DNA of 52,079 nucleotides from Chloroflexota bacterium. GTDB lineage: Bacteria; Chloroflexota; Anaerolineae; UBA7937; B3-Chlor. The notes below the pieces were generated by a model. The model saw only the letters and a list, made by a program, of their open reading frames with translations. It was not told where the DNA came from and did not search any database. The DNA lies in the NCBI GenBank assembly GCA_030603665.1, contig JAUVXJ010000021.1:1-52079 (forward strand). The letters run 5' to 3'. A program made the translations under genes and the position numbers. Each line of letters starts with the position of its first letter. Within the stretch, counting starts at the first letter, position 1. Positions 1 through 7,811 of the stretch are shown here, piece by piece.

Positions 1-99
1 CCTTTTTCCCCGGGTCCGTCGGTTGCTCTGGGGGCGTCACGCATTGGGGTCCCCCCGCCCTCATAGACTGCGTAGGATTTGAACACCGCCGACGTCTCA

Positions 100-438
100 C
101 TACAGCAGGTCGCTGATCGTAGCACGATCTTTTGGCATGTATGAGTCCACAAACTCGCCGTAGGCGTTCGCCGAGGTGAACTGGGTCAGAACGATCCTGG
201 GCCTGGGTAGAGTCGCATCCCTCAAGCCCACATACTCTCGGTAGCTCGAGAACTCCCAGTCCTCTGGTCGCTCCACCAGGCCTTCAATCACTGGGTTCAG
301 GTGGATGTAGCGTGACAGATGCACCAGGTAATCGTTCTCGCTGACGTGCTTGTGCCGATAGGCCCCCTGAAAGAGAGCGCCGACTCGATCATATCGCTTG
401 TTCATCGCCTTGGTGTACGAGATGCCGAGTCTCTGCAT
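100..438 (-). pseudogene. REP-associated tyrosine transposase (IS200/Y1 family), C-terminal fragment
   Basis: The 112 codons read as the middle and C-terminal part of a REP-associated Y1 transposase: the stretch MNKRYDRVGALFQGAYRHK followed by YLVHLSRYIHLNPV is the hallmark of this family. Family members are usually 180-300 residues and begin with the HUH metal-binding region; here that half is absent, since stops lie in the frame upstream of 438 and the LysM gene ends at 475. The remaining ORF is therefore probably an inactive remnant. RAYT proteins mobilise short palindromic repeats, and palindromic repeats occur at 3286 and 4757. Bases 1-99 beyond its stop hold nothing I recognise. Confidence 0.8.
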
Positions 439-474
439 GGCCCTGGATACGCCTCCGGAGACCTCCGAGGTCGG

Positions 475-1596
475 TTAGTAGTTCCTCCTGAAGATCATGT
501 TTGACTGCTGGCCACCGGCCACGTGGGAGTTCATCCGGAACCAGTAGGTCGGCGAGAGAGGCGTGGGGTCTCCCTCACTGCGCACCGCAGTCAGGGTGTA
601 CTCCCCGAACACATCCCCGTCCTGAGACACGAACTTGAACAACCCCTCCTGGAGGTACTTCACAGGATCCCCAGAGCGGCAGTACATCGTGCCATGGTTC
701 TCGGAGACGATCTTGATCCACACCGGTGTCATGTTGCTCAGGGGGTTGCCAGCGCCATCCTGCACCACCCCGCTCACCTCCGGCACGCAGAACCCGGGAT
801 GGCAGGCGTCCTTGTCCGGCTGCCGCACCAGCGTGAACTCGTGGGCCCCGGCAGGGGTCGTGCTGGTCGGAGTGGGCGGTATCTGGGTTGCCGTTGGTGT
901 CGCTCCCGGCTGCGTGGGCGTGGCTGGTGCAGTCGTGGCCGTGGCCTGCGCCGGGATCGTTGGCGTGGGAGGCACGCTTGGCCCGCACCCGGGGATGATC
1001 AACTGCTGCCCCACGTAGATGAAGGAAGGGTTGGCCAGGTTATTGGCGATGGCCAGGGCCCACACCGTGGTCTGGTACTGGAGGGCGATCTTGGTCAGCG
1101 TGTCCCCCGCCTTGACCCAGTAGATGCACACGTCTTCCACCGGGGGCGCGGGCGATGGACCGCCAGGCACCTTCAACACCTGCCCCACATAGATCAGGTT
1201 GGGGTTCATAATGCCGTTGAGCGCCACCAGTTCGTTGACCGTGGTGCCGTAGCGAGCGGCGATGGCGCCCAGCGTGTCTCCCCTCTGGACCACGTAGGTC
1301 GTGGTCCCCCCAGGGGGAGGTGCGGGCGCTGGCGGCGCCGTGCCCGTGGGGATGGTCAGACTCTGTCCAGCGTAGATGTAGTTGGGGTTGGAGATGCCGT
1401 TGGCCTGCGCAATGGCGCTGACGGTGACCCCGTACCGCTGGGCGATGATGCCTAGGGTCTCCCCCCACTGCACGATGTGGACGGTGCCCTGTCTCTGAGG
1501 GGCGATCCCAGGCGCCGCCAGGGCTGGCACAGCCGCCGCGGTCACGAGGGCAATCACAAGAAGCGCAACCACCAGACTGCGTGTTCGTCTCTCCAT
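475..1596 (-). CDS. Secreted triple-LysM protein with C-terminal carboxypeptidase-regulatory-like domain
   Basis: A 373-residue exported protein likely bound to cell wall glycan. Residues 1-28 form a signal peptide (basic start, Leu/Val/Ala core, ALA-A cleavage site). Three LysM repeats follow at about 39-85, 98-145 and 155-203, each with the pattern V-x-W/R/A-GDTL...IA..Y.T...L...N...NP..IY.GQ.L.IP. A Pro/Thr-rich linker (about 208-250) leads to a beta domain with the phrase SGVVQDGAGNPL, typical of carboxypeptidase regulatory-like folds, containing paired Cys residues. The start has an AAGGAGG ribosome site about 7 bases upstream. The LysM part is a close paralog of the next gene, whose C-terminal domain differs. 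Ligand unknown; peptidoglycan or another GlcNAc polymer is the usual LysM target. Confidence 0.85.
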   Translation of the reverse strand: MERRTRSLVVALLVIALVTAAAVPALAAPGIAPQRQGTVHIVQWGETLGIIAQRYGVTVSAIAQANGISNPNYIYAGQSLTIPTGTAPPAPAPPPGGTTTYVVQRGDTLGAIAARYGTTVNELVALNGIMNPNLIYVGQVLKVPGGPSPAPPVEDVCIYWVKAGDTLTKIALQYQTTVWALAIANNLANPSFIYVGQQLIIPGCGPSVPPTPTIPAQATATTAPATPTQPGATPTATQIPPTPTSTTPAGAHEFTLVRQPDKDACHPGFCVPEVSGVVQDGAGNPLSNMTPVWIKIVSENHGTMYCRSGDPVKYLQEGLFKFVSQDGDVFGEYTLTAVRSEGDPTPLSPTYWFRMNSHVAGGQQSNMIFRRNY

Positions 1597-1728
1597 CTTA
1601 CGGCCTCCTTGTCAGGTTGCCACGACGGTTTGAGCTCTGGATCGCCTGGCTGAACGTGCGGCGCTCCGCCCATGGCACTCTTAGTATGGCTTCCAGGTAC
1701 CGCTAATTTCCTTAGACCATTGGCAGGA

Positions 1729-3180
1729 TCAGTACAACGCCCAAATGCAGGGTGTGATATCGGTCTGGTACCGCACGCAGCCAGTCAGGCCCCTGCCCCT
1801 GTTGTTGACAGCGAGGAAGAGATCCTTTGTATCCGCGCTGCAGGTGTCATGCTGCGTTCCACCCTCGTTGAATCCGTGGTCCGTGGTCAGAATGAGCAGC
1901 GTCTCGTCCAGCATGCCCCTCGCCCGCAGTTCGCCCACAATCCGGCCCAGTTCTCGATCATCGATCACCAGCCCCTGCGAATACTCCGCGCTGTTCTCGC
2001 CGTTCGAGTGTCCCAACGTGTCGGGTTCCTGGTAGTGGATCCACAGGAAGAAGCGTGACCCGGCATAGGTCCGGATGAAGGTCAAGGCGTTGTCCGTCAC
2101 CCAGGACTGAGGTTGCCTGGCCACTTTCCAGTAGTCGATCTCACCTCGGGCGTTGTTCAAAGTGGTGTTGGGCCAGAAGGGCAGATCCTTGGAAGAGACG
2201 ATCCCCGTCGTGTAGCCCCTCCCCTTGAACCATTCCCAGAGAGTCAGGCCGTCGGGGATGGGGTGGGGGTCGTCATTTGCCCAATTGGCCATGCCGGTGT
2301 ACCCCAGGCCCGTGGCTATGGCGGAGTTGCCAGGACCGGTTTCCGTGCGATACCCTGCTTGGCTACCCGGCCGGCACGTCTCGGACTTGATCACGGGCCA
2401 GGTCAGGGGCTGATTCTCGGCAGCGAAGGCTGTCAGGTTGGGAAGCTGACCCCCATTCAGCATCTCCAGAAGATGGGCGCGCTGCGTGCCATCCCAGATG
2501 ACGATGATCACCGCCCTCGGCCCGCCAGCAACAGGCGCCGGAGGAGGCGGGGCGGGTGCAGCGCCCTGCGAGCACCCTGGTATCTCCAATCCTTGTCCCA
2601 CCCAGATGAAGGAGGGGTTGGCCAGGTTGTTGGCGATAGTCAAGGCCCACACTGTGGTGCCGTGCTGGAGCGCGATCTTGGTCAGCGTGTCGCCGGGCTT
2701 GACCGAATAGGTGCAAGTGCCCTGTGATGTTTCCGGTGGTGCACTGGAACTGGGAGACGCCGTTCCTGGAACCTTCAAGACCTGCCCCACGTAGATGAAG
2801 TTGGGGTTCCACAGCCCGTTCAACGACGCAAGGTGGCTGGCGGTGGTTCCAAAGCGAGCGGCGACAGTGCCCAGCGTGTCTCCTCTCTGGACCACATACG
2901 TGGTCGTCTCCCCCGATGGAGGTGCAGGCGCCGCACCCGTGGGAATGATCAGGCTCTGTCCTGCGTAGATGAAGTTGGGGTTAGTCAGGCCATTGGCCTG
3001 CAAAATGGCGTTAGTGGTCACGCCGTACCGGTTGGCGATGAGGGCCAGGTACTCCCCCCACTGCACGATGTGGATGGTGGTGCCTTGCCTCTCCGGGGCT
3101 GCCCACACAGGAGGCGTGGACCCCAAGAGAAGGCCGGATACCACGAGGACCATCGCTGCATAACGGAGTCGTGTGCCCAT
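1729..3180 (-). CDS. Secreted LysM-linked alkaline-phosphatase-superfamily phosphodiesterase
   Basis: A 483-residue exported protein: signal peptide (1-27), three LysM repeats (about 32-80, 90-136, 157-204), a Pro/Ala linker, then an alkaline phosphatase superfamily domain from about 223. Metal and catalytic motifs are visible: VIIVIWDGT (Asp), the GNSAIATGLG nucleophile region, a YQEPDTLGH Asp/His pair, TTDHGF (Asp-His) and a later GGTQHD His. These fit type I phosphodiesterase/nucleotide pyrophosphatase or sulfatase-like enzymes acting on phosphate or sulfate esters, here probably held at the cell wall by LysM. The protein stops at DITPCIWALY, where homologs usually continue some 20-40 residues, so a slightly shortened C-terminus is possible. 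Substrate unknown. A good promoter lies upstream at 3232-3260. Confidence 0.82.
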   Translation of the reverse strand: MGTRLRYAAMVLVVSGLLLGSTPPVWAAPERQGTTIHIVQWGEYLALIANRYGVTTNAILQANGLTNPNFIYAGQSLIIPTGAAPAPPSGETTTYVVQRGDTLGTVAARFGTTASHLASLNGLWNPNFIYVGQVLKVPGTASPSSSAPPETSQGTCTYSVKPGDTLTKIALQHGTTVWALTIANNLANPSFIWVGQGLEIPGCSQGAAPAPPPPAPVAGGPRAVIIVIWDGTQRAHLLEMLNGGQLPNLTAFAAENQPLTWPVIKSETCRPGSQAGYRTETGPGNSAIATGLGYTGMANWANDDPHPIPDGLTLWEWFKGRGYTTGIVSSKDLPFWPNTTLNNARGEIDYWKVARQPQSWVTDNALTFIRTYAGSRFFLWIHYQEPDTLGHSNGENSAEYSQGLVIDDRELGRIVGELRARGMLDETLLILTTDHGFNEGGTQHDTCSADTKDLFLAVNNRGRGLTGCVRYQTDITPCIWALY

Positions 3181-3231
3181 TCTTCAACCTTCCCCGCGTG
3201 AGATGCGGACCGTCCCGCGACCCAACTGTCG

Positions 3232-3260
3232 ATTTAATCACAGCCAAGCCAAGCTGTCAA
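3232..3260 (-). promoter_or_regulatory. Sigma70-type promoter for the LysM-phosphodiesterase gene
   Basis: On the minus strand TTGACA (3255-3260), a 17-base spacer and TTAAAT (3232-3237) stand about 50 bases before the ATG at 3180. The -35 hexamer and spacing match consensus; the -10 differs at two positions. Confidence 0.6.
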
Positions 3261-3285
3261 CGGCGAGCCGCAGTGTGATGATTCC

Positions 3286-3335
3286 AGTCCCGCAGGGACT
3301 TCCCATTTGTAGCGCGGAAATTCATTCCGGCGCTA
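3286..3335. repeat. Composite palindromic repeat, copy 1
   Basis: Two adjacent inverted repeats: AGTCCC-gca-GGGACT at 3286-3300 and a 26-base imperfect palindrome at 3310-3335 (TAGCGC ... GGCGCTA around a central ATTCAT). The same two-part unit recurs at 4757-4806 with a few changes. After both copies there follows related sequence containing CTTCGATACAGGCC. This looks like a dispersed REP/MITE-type intergenic element. The rest of 3336-3479 shows no gene. Confidence 0.7.
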
Positions 3336-3479
3336 CCCCACCCTCGACCCGCATGCTTCGATACAGGCCTCCGGCCCAATCCCCTTCGACAGCGCTCAGG
3401 CATGCTTCGGCGGGCTCAGGACTCGGCTCAGCATGCCCTACTGCAGGGTCCAGAGCAAGCACCTTGGGATCTCGTGCGC

Positions 3480-3508
3480 TTGACACCCCCAGCAACATGC
3501 CATACCAT
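3480..3508 (+). promoter_or_regulatory. Sigma70-type promoter for the cysteine synthase-like gene
   Basis: TTGACA (3480-3485), a 17-base spacer and TACCAT (3503-3508), about 90 bases before the ATG at 3600. The spacer and flanks (C-rich run, then GCCATAC) resemble the promoter at 5021-5049, suggesting the two were copied together. Confidence 0.55.
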
Positions 3509-3599
3509 TGCCTGCACTCGTCAAACACCCAATACCGGTCGCTGCCGACGAGCCTGGAGGCAGCGATCCACCTCATACCGTCCGCTAGGAGAGTTCTAG

Positions 3600-4580
3600 A
3601 TGGAGAATACGTCATCGAACAGCGTGGCGAGCGGGGTGCTGGACCTCATCGGCAACACGCCCCTGGTACGCCTCAACAGAGTCACCCAGGGCCTGGAGGC
3701 CGAAGTCCTGGCCAAGCTGGAGTTCTTGAATCCCAGCGGCAGCATCAAGGATCGCATGGCGCTGTTCATGATCGAGAACGCCGAGAAGAGAGGGGATCTG
3801 AAGCCAGGCTCCATCATCGTGGAGGCCAGCACTGGTAATACGGGCATCGCCCTGTCCTTCGTGGCCACCGTCAAAGGGTATCCCATGACTGTCTACATGC
3901 CCAAGGCCGTGGCCAGCGAAGAGAGAATGCAGATGATGCAGAGCTACGGCGCCCGCATCGAGCTCGTAGGCACCGAAGACCTGGACAGCTCCCTCGATCC
4001 TAGCGTCCACGGCGGAGTGATCGAGATCGTCCCTCGGCAGAAGTGTCTCGAGGTGGAGGGAAAGGATCCCCACATCTGGTGGGCCAGACAGTTCAGCAAC
4101 CCCGACAACGTGGCCGCGCACCGGGAGACCACGGGCAAGGAGATCCTGGAGCAGACCGGTGGGCAGGTAGATGCCTTCCTGGCCTCCATCGGCACGGGCG
4201 GCACCCTGCTGGGGGTCGCTGAGGCCATCAAGCCTGTCTGCCCTGACGCCGAGATAATCGCGGTCGAACCAGCCGGCGCGCCGTGGATCGGCAGGGGCAA
4301 AGAAGCCATACCGTTTATCGAGGGCATCACCGACGGCCTACTCTTCGACATCTTGGACGGGGGTGTGACGGACGAGATCATCTGGGTCACGGACGATGAC
4401 GCCGTGCAGATGGCCCGGCGCCTGGCTCGCGAGGAAGGTCTCTTTTGCGGGATGTCCGGCGGCGCCAATGTCTTCGCCGCCCTCCAGGTGGCGAAAAGGC
4501 TCGGGAACGGCAAGACTATCGTCGCCATCCTCACCGACAGCAGGGACCGGTATCTGACCACCGAGAGGTACATCACCTAG
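3600..4580 (+). CDS. Cysteine synthase-family PLP enzyme (fold type II)
   Basis: A 326-residue cytosolic enzyme of the O-acetylserine sulfhydrylase/cystathionine beta-synthase family, which replaces the beta substituent of an activated serine with sulfide or another nucleophile. The PLP lysine lies in NPSGSIKDRMA (about residue 50), the substrate loop is EASTGNTG, and the phosphate loop is GTGGTL (about 194-199). An insertion around 138-160 (SLDPSVHGGVIEIVPRQK) is longer than in ordinary CysK. The start is fixed by AGGAGAG six bases before the ATG. It is the first of three fold-type II PLP genes in a row. Exact substrate cannot be told from sequence. Confidence 0.88.
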   Translation: MENTSSNSVASGVLDLIGNTPLVRLNRVTQGLEAEVLAKLEFLNPSGSIKDRMALFMIENAEKRGDLKPGSIIVEASTGNTGIALSFVATVKGYPMTVYMPKAVASEERMQMMQSYGARIELVGTEDLDSSLDPSVHGGVIEIVPRQKCLEVEGKDPHIWWARQFSNPDNVAAHRETTGKEILEQTGGQVDAFLASIGTGGTLLGVAEAIKPVCPDAEIIAVEPAGAPWIGRGKEAIPFIEGITDGLLFDILDGGVTDEIIWVTDDDAVQMARRLAREEGLFCGMSGGANVFAALQVAKRLGNGKTIVAILTDSRDRYLTTERYIT

Positions 4581-4606
4581 GGGCAGAGTTTCGTTCCCGC
4601 CCCTAG
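4577..4606 (+). terminator. Hairpin overlapping the stop codon of the cysteine synthase-like gene
   Basis: Perfect 8-base inverted repeat CTAGGGGC / GCCCCTAG separated by 14 bases, beginning inside the last codons. No T-run follows, so it may be a weak or factor-assisted terminator, or an RNA-stabilising hairpin. Confidence 0.4.
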
Positions 4607-4609
4607 TAC

Positions 4610-4655
4610 AGCATCCTGAGTAGCTGCGAAACGAAGTGGAGCAGCGTATCCAAGG
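4610..4655. repeat. Direct repeat, copy A of an intergenic element
   Basis: The sequence beginning AGCATCCTGAGTAGCTGC and running through GTGGAGCAGCG recurs at 4939-4985 with only a few differences. The two copies bracket the palindromic repeat at 4757-4806, as if they were ends of one inserted element of about 370 bases. Confidence 0.6.
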
Positions 4656-4756
4656 GCGCGGCTGAACCTCCGAGAACCTCACCAAGTCCCAACCAGTTCC
4701 GCGGACCTTCCCCCCACGCTTCGACATGGGCTGCGCCTCGTCAGGCGGCCGGGATC

Positions 4757-4806
4757 AGTCCCGAAGGGACTTCGCATCTCTAGCGCTGGAATTCATTCCG
4801 GCGCTA
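4757..4806. repeat. Composite palindromic repeat, copy 2
   Basis: AGTCCC-gaa-GGGACT at 4757-4771 and a 26-base near-perfect palindrome at 4781-4806 centred on GGAATTCATTCC. It matches copy 1 at 3286-3335 in both parts and spacing, and both are followed by CTTCGATACAGGCC-like sequence. The whole 4607-5020 interval looks like repeat material and holds no convincing gene. Confidence 0.7.
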
Positions 4807-4938
4807 CACGGCCCGTGCCCACATCCTTCGATACAGGCCTTCGGCCCACTCAGGATGCTCGATTGCGATGAAACGCGGGACTTCATCTCGGCGCTGCATT
4901 ACCCTTGCCTCGCATGCTTCAATGTTGAGCCCAGAGCA

Positions 4939-4985
4939 AGCATCCTGAGTAGCTGCTAGACGAGGTGGAGCAGCGCGTCGAAGGT
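4939..4985. repeat. Direct repeat, copy B of an intergenic element
   Basis: Second copy of the AGCATCCTGAGTAGCTGC repeat seen at 4610-4655. It ends about 35 bases before the -35 box of the next gene. Confidence 0.6.
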
Positions 4986-5020
4986 GGTGCAGCGTCACAT
5001 CACTGTTCCACGCTCCTTGC

Positions 5021-5049
5021 TTGACAGCCTCCCCCAGTTGCCATACTAT
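5021..5049 (+). promoter_or_regulatory. Sigma70-type promoter for the threonine synthase-like gene
   Basis: TTGACA (5021-5026), 17-base spacer, TACTAT (5044-5049). Transcription would start near 5056, giving a short leader of about 27 bases with a GAAAGGAGA ribosome site before the ATG at 5083. This argues against the longer reading frame that begins at 4984. Confidence 0.7.
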
Positions 5050-5082
5050 TGCCCAGGACTTTGCCCCGTGAAAGGAGAGCAT

Positions 5083-6333
5083 ATGGTCAACGGCGGATCA
5101 CTGGCTTTCGGCCTGCGCTGTCTGTCTTGCGGCGAGACCTATCCTCTCGACCCCAACCTCTTCGTGGGCTGCACCGCCTGCATGACGGAGCAGTTCCAGG
5201 CCCCGCTGGACGTGACTTACTTCTATCCTGACTCGGCTGAAGGACTTCTTCCCGACAGTCCTCTGCCGGGTCTGGCCCGTTACGCACCCTTGCTGCCACC
5301 TCTTTCCGAGGACCTCTCGCTGGGCGAGGGCGGCACGCCACTCGTTCCCGCACCGGAGCTGGCCTCGTGGGCGGGCCTGGGGAGCGAACTGTACATCAAG
5401 GACGAATCGCGCAACCCCACCTGGTCCCACAAGGACCGCTTTGCCTACTTGACGATCAGCGGAGCGCTGGAGGCGAAGGCCAAGGCCGTCGTTGCCGGTT
5501 CCACGGGGAATCACGGCGCAGCCACGGCCGCCTACGCGGCACGGGCGGGACTGCCTTGCATAGTTCTGTCGCCGCTCGATTGCCCTCCGGCCGTGCAGTC
5601 CTTCGTGATGGCCTATGGAGCCGCCCAGCTTAGACTGAGCACCCGGGCGGCGCGCACGATCATCGGCGAGGGCGCCCACAATGGGCGCTGGTACCCGGCC
5701 AGCACCTTCACCCCCACCCCTACCGGTCCACCGTACGGCACAGAGGCGTACAAGACCATCGCCTATGAGATCTGGCTCCAACTCGAACGCCGTGTGCCCA
5801 CGGCCGTGTTTGTGCCCACCGGCTACGCCGAGCTCCTTTATGGGGTCTGGAAGGGTTTCCGGGAAATGCGCGACCTGGAACTGACCGAGTCAGCACCGCT
5901 CATGGTCGCCTGTGAGCCCGCAGCCTTGGCACCGCTGCGGGAGGCGCTGGCTGCCGGAGTATCTACAGCCACGGTGCCGCCTCAGCCCACCGCGGCCTAC
6001 GCCATCGCCGTCAGGGTGAACGGCTACCGAGGCATCGTGTCCATCCAGGAATCTAATGGGTTCTCCGTCGCCGTCACTGACGAGGAGATCGAAGAAGCAC
6101 AAACCCAGCTCGCTCGCGCCGGGATTTGGGCGGAGGCCTCTGCTGCCGCCTCGCTGGCTGGTCTGCGCAACGCCACCGCCGAGGACTTTGAGAGCGAAGG
6201 CCCCGTAGTCTGCATCAGCACTTCCAGCGGTTTCAAGGACCTCGGCCTGGGCGACTCGCTCGCACCAGAGGCCGAAGGCACTTGGGATGGCGTGGAAGAG
6301 GCCTTGATGAGGAGCTACGGAATTGTCCTCTAG
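5083..6333 (+). CDS. Threonine synthase-like PLP enzyme with N-terminal zinc ribbon
   Basis: A 416-residue fold-type II PLP enzyme. The N-terminus has a CLSC ... CTAC four-cysteine ribbon (about 11-32), as in many archaeal and Chloroflexota threonine synthases, which convert O-phosphohomoserine to threonine. The PLP lysine is in NPTWSHKDRFA (about residue 115), and the phosphate/substrate loop is STGNHG. A late TSSGFKD motif closes the fold. The ATG at 5083 is preceded by AAGGAGA at good spacing and sits just after a promoter; the upstream extension would include the promoter. Several divergent threonine-synthase paralogs exist in such genomes, so the reaction is likely but not certain. Confidence 0.82.
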   Translation: MVNGGSLAFGLRCLSCGETYPLDPNLFVGCTACMTEQFQAPLDVTYFYPDSAEGLLPDSPLPGLARYAPLLPPLSEDLSLGEGGTPLVPAPELASWAGLGSELYIKDESRNPTWSHKDRFAYLTISGALEAKAKAVVAGSTGNHGAATAAYAARAGLPCIVLSPLDCPPAVQSFVMAYGAAQLRLSTRAARTIIGEGAHNGRWYPASTFTPTPTGPPYGTEAYKTIAYEIWLQLERRVPTAVFVPTGYAELLYGVWKGFREMRDLELTESAPLMVACEPAALAPLREALAAGVSTATVPPQPTAAYAIAVRVNGYRGIVSIQESNGFSVAVTDEEIEEAQTQLARAGIWAEASAAASLAGLRNATAEDFESEGPVVCISTSSGFKDLGLGDSLAPEAEGTWDGVEEALMRSYGIVL

Positions 6334-6467
6334 AAAAGGTCTCAACACGTCAACGAGCATTCTCCACGAAGGCAACATAAGCGGCCTCGTTCCCAGGTCC
6401 TCCACCTGGGAGGAGCCGGTCGCACTTGCGCTCGAGGAGAGCCAACAAGCGAAAGGACTACTGACTG

Positions 6468-7439
6468 ATGCCATCTCTCCAGCCACCCACCTTCCAAGAT
6501 GTCCTCGCCGCCCGCAAGAGAATCGCGCCCTACCTACGACCGACGCCCCTCTATCACTATTCCCTGCTTGACGAACTCGTCGGAACCGAGGTGTGGGTCA
6601 AACACGAGAACCACCAGCCGGTAGGCGCCTTCAAGCCGCGAGGGGGCATCAATCTGGTGGCACAGCTCAGCCCTGACGAGAGAGAGAAGGGAATCATCAC
6701 CGCCTCCACGGGCAACCACGGACAGTCCATCGCCTACGCGGCGCGGCTCTTCGGCGTAAGGGCCATTGTCGGCATGCCCGAGGGCGCCAACCCCGGCAAG
6801 GTTGCGGCCATTCGCGGTCGCGGTGCTGAGATACTGTTCCACGGCAAGGATTTCGACGCGGCCAGGCAACACGTAGAGGAACTGGCCAGCCAAGAGGGAT
6901 ACCGATACGTCAGTTCCGGAGACGAACCTCACCTCATAGCCGGCGTGGGGACATACACCTTGGAGATCCTGGAGGAGCTACCCGACGCTGAGGTCATCAT
7001 CGTGCCGGTGGGCGGGGGGAGCGGAGCCTCAGGAACGTGCATCGTGGCCAAGGCTGTCAATCCTGCCATCCAGGTTTTCGGCTGCCAGGCCGAGAAGGCG
7101 CCGGCTGCCTACCTCACCTGGAAGGACAGAGAGCGCGTCGAGTCCAAGATGGAGACCTTCGCCGAAGGCCTAGCCACCAGGGCTCCCTTCATGCTGCCCC
7201 AGTCCATCCTCTGGAAGCACCTGGACGATTTCGTCCTGGTGAGCGACGAGGACATGCTGCGCGGGATCGTACAGTACCTGGAGACTACACACAACCTGGC
7301 CGAGGGAGCAGCGGCTGCCGCACTCGCGGGTGCCATCAAGATGAGAGATCGGCTGAAAGGCAAGAAGGTGGTGCTCATTATGAGCGGCGGCAACGTGTCG
7401 CTCGCGAACCTGCGCCGGGCGCTGGAGCTGGCGCGCTAG
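6468..7439 (+). CDS. Threonine/serine dehydratase-like PLP enzyme
   Basis: A 323-residue catabolic-type threonine ammonia-lyase/serine racemase homolog that would deaminate threonine or serine to a 2-oxo acid and ammonia. The PLP lysine lies in NHQPVGAFKPRGG (about residue 52), the loop is STGNHGQS, the phosphate-binding glycine run is VPVGGGSGASG, and the C-terminus has MSGGNVS. No ACT regulatory domain is present, as in short catabolic enzymes. It starts 134 bases after the threonine synthase-like gene with an AAAGGA-containing leader and may be cotranscribed with it. Confidence 0.83.
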   Translation: MPSLQPPTFQDVLAARKRIAPYLRPTPLYHYSLLDELVGTEVWVKHENHQPVGAFKPRGGINLVAQLSPDEREKGIITASTGNHGQSIAYAARLFGVRAIVGMPEGANPGKVAAIRGRGAEILFHGKDFDAARQHVEELASQEGYRYVSSGDEPHLIAGVGTYTLEILEELPDAEVIIVPVGGGSGASGTCIVAKAVNPAIQVFGCQAEKAPAAYLTWKDRERVESKMETFAEGLATRAPFMLPQSILWKHLDDFVLVSDEDMLRGIVQYLETTHNLAEGAAAAALAGAIKMRDRLKGKKVVLIMSGGNVSLANLRRALELAR

Positions 7440-7479
7440 CCCCCCTCTGCCCTCCGGGAAGGTCGGCAGACATCAGATT

Positions 7480-7731
7480 CACGCAACGGGCCACGTCGCC
7501 AAGGGGGATGAAGGTGAGGATCTTGCTCAGCCAGGTGTAGAGAGGGTAGCCAGTCCTTTGGGCCAGTCCCGGCTGGTAGGCGACTGGGGCCGACTCGTTG
7601 CCGTCTGGACTCTTGAAGGACAGGCTGGGCGTCAGGGTGAGGCCGTAGACCACGAGTGCACACCCGAAGAGAAGAAACCCCAGCAGAGGATCGACCCAGC
7701 GCCCACCAACCGATGCTTTGCTCGCCGCCAT
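7480..7731 (-). pseudogene. Truncated DUF2723 (membrane glycosyltransferase-like) gene, N-terminal part only
   Basis: The first about 80 codons after 7731 encode a basic start, a membrane segment (LLGFLLFGCALVVYGLTL), and a GYPLYTWLSKILTFIPLGDVARCVNLMSA motif region that is diagnostic of DUF2723/TMEM260-like proteins (family of several hundred residues with many membrane segments). After about 7480 the frame merely runs antisense through the end of the dehydratase gene. The rest is missing, so an insertion or rearrangement joined the dehydratase to this fragment. Confidence 0.75.
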
Positions 7732-7811
7732 CAGGGCCTCACGGCCCTTTGATCACCGCCGCACGTTGTCTGCGCTTTGGGCGCCTTCAAACAGACTGTA
7801 GGACGTCCGTC

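Noticed and set aside
523..1455. Long plus-strand open frame of 310 codons opposite the LysM gene
   Set aside because: Rich in Arg/Gly/His with no domain; it is a shadow of the GC-rich LysM repeats on the minus strand.
1700..1760. Frameshift at the end of the phosphodiesterase gene
   Set aside because: Other frames after 1729 do not continue a family-like sequence, so a natural short end is as likely.
3286..4985. Possible CRISPR-like repeats
   Set aside because: Only two copies of each unit, unequal spacing and no spacer pattern; better seen as intergenic palindromic elements.
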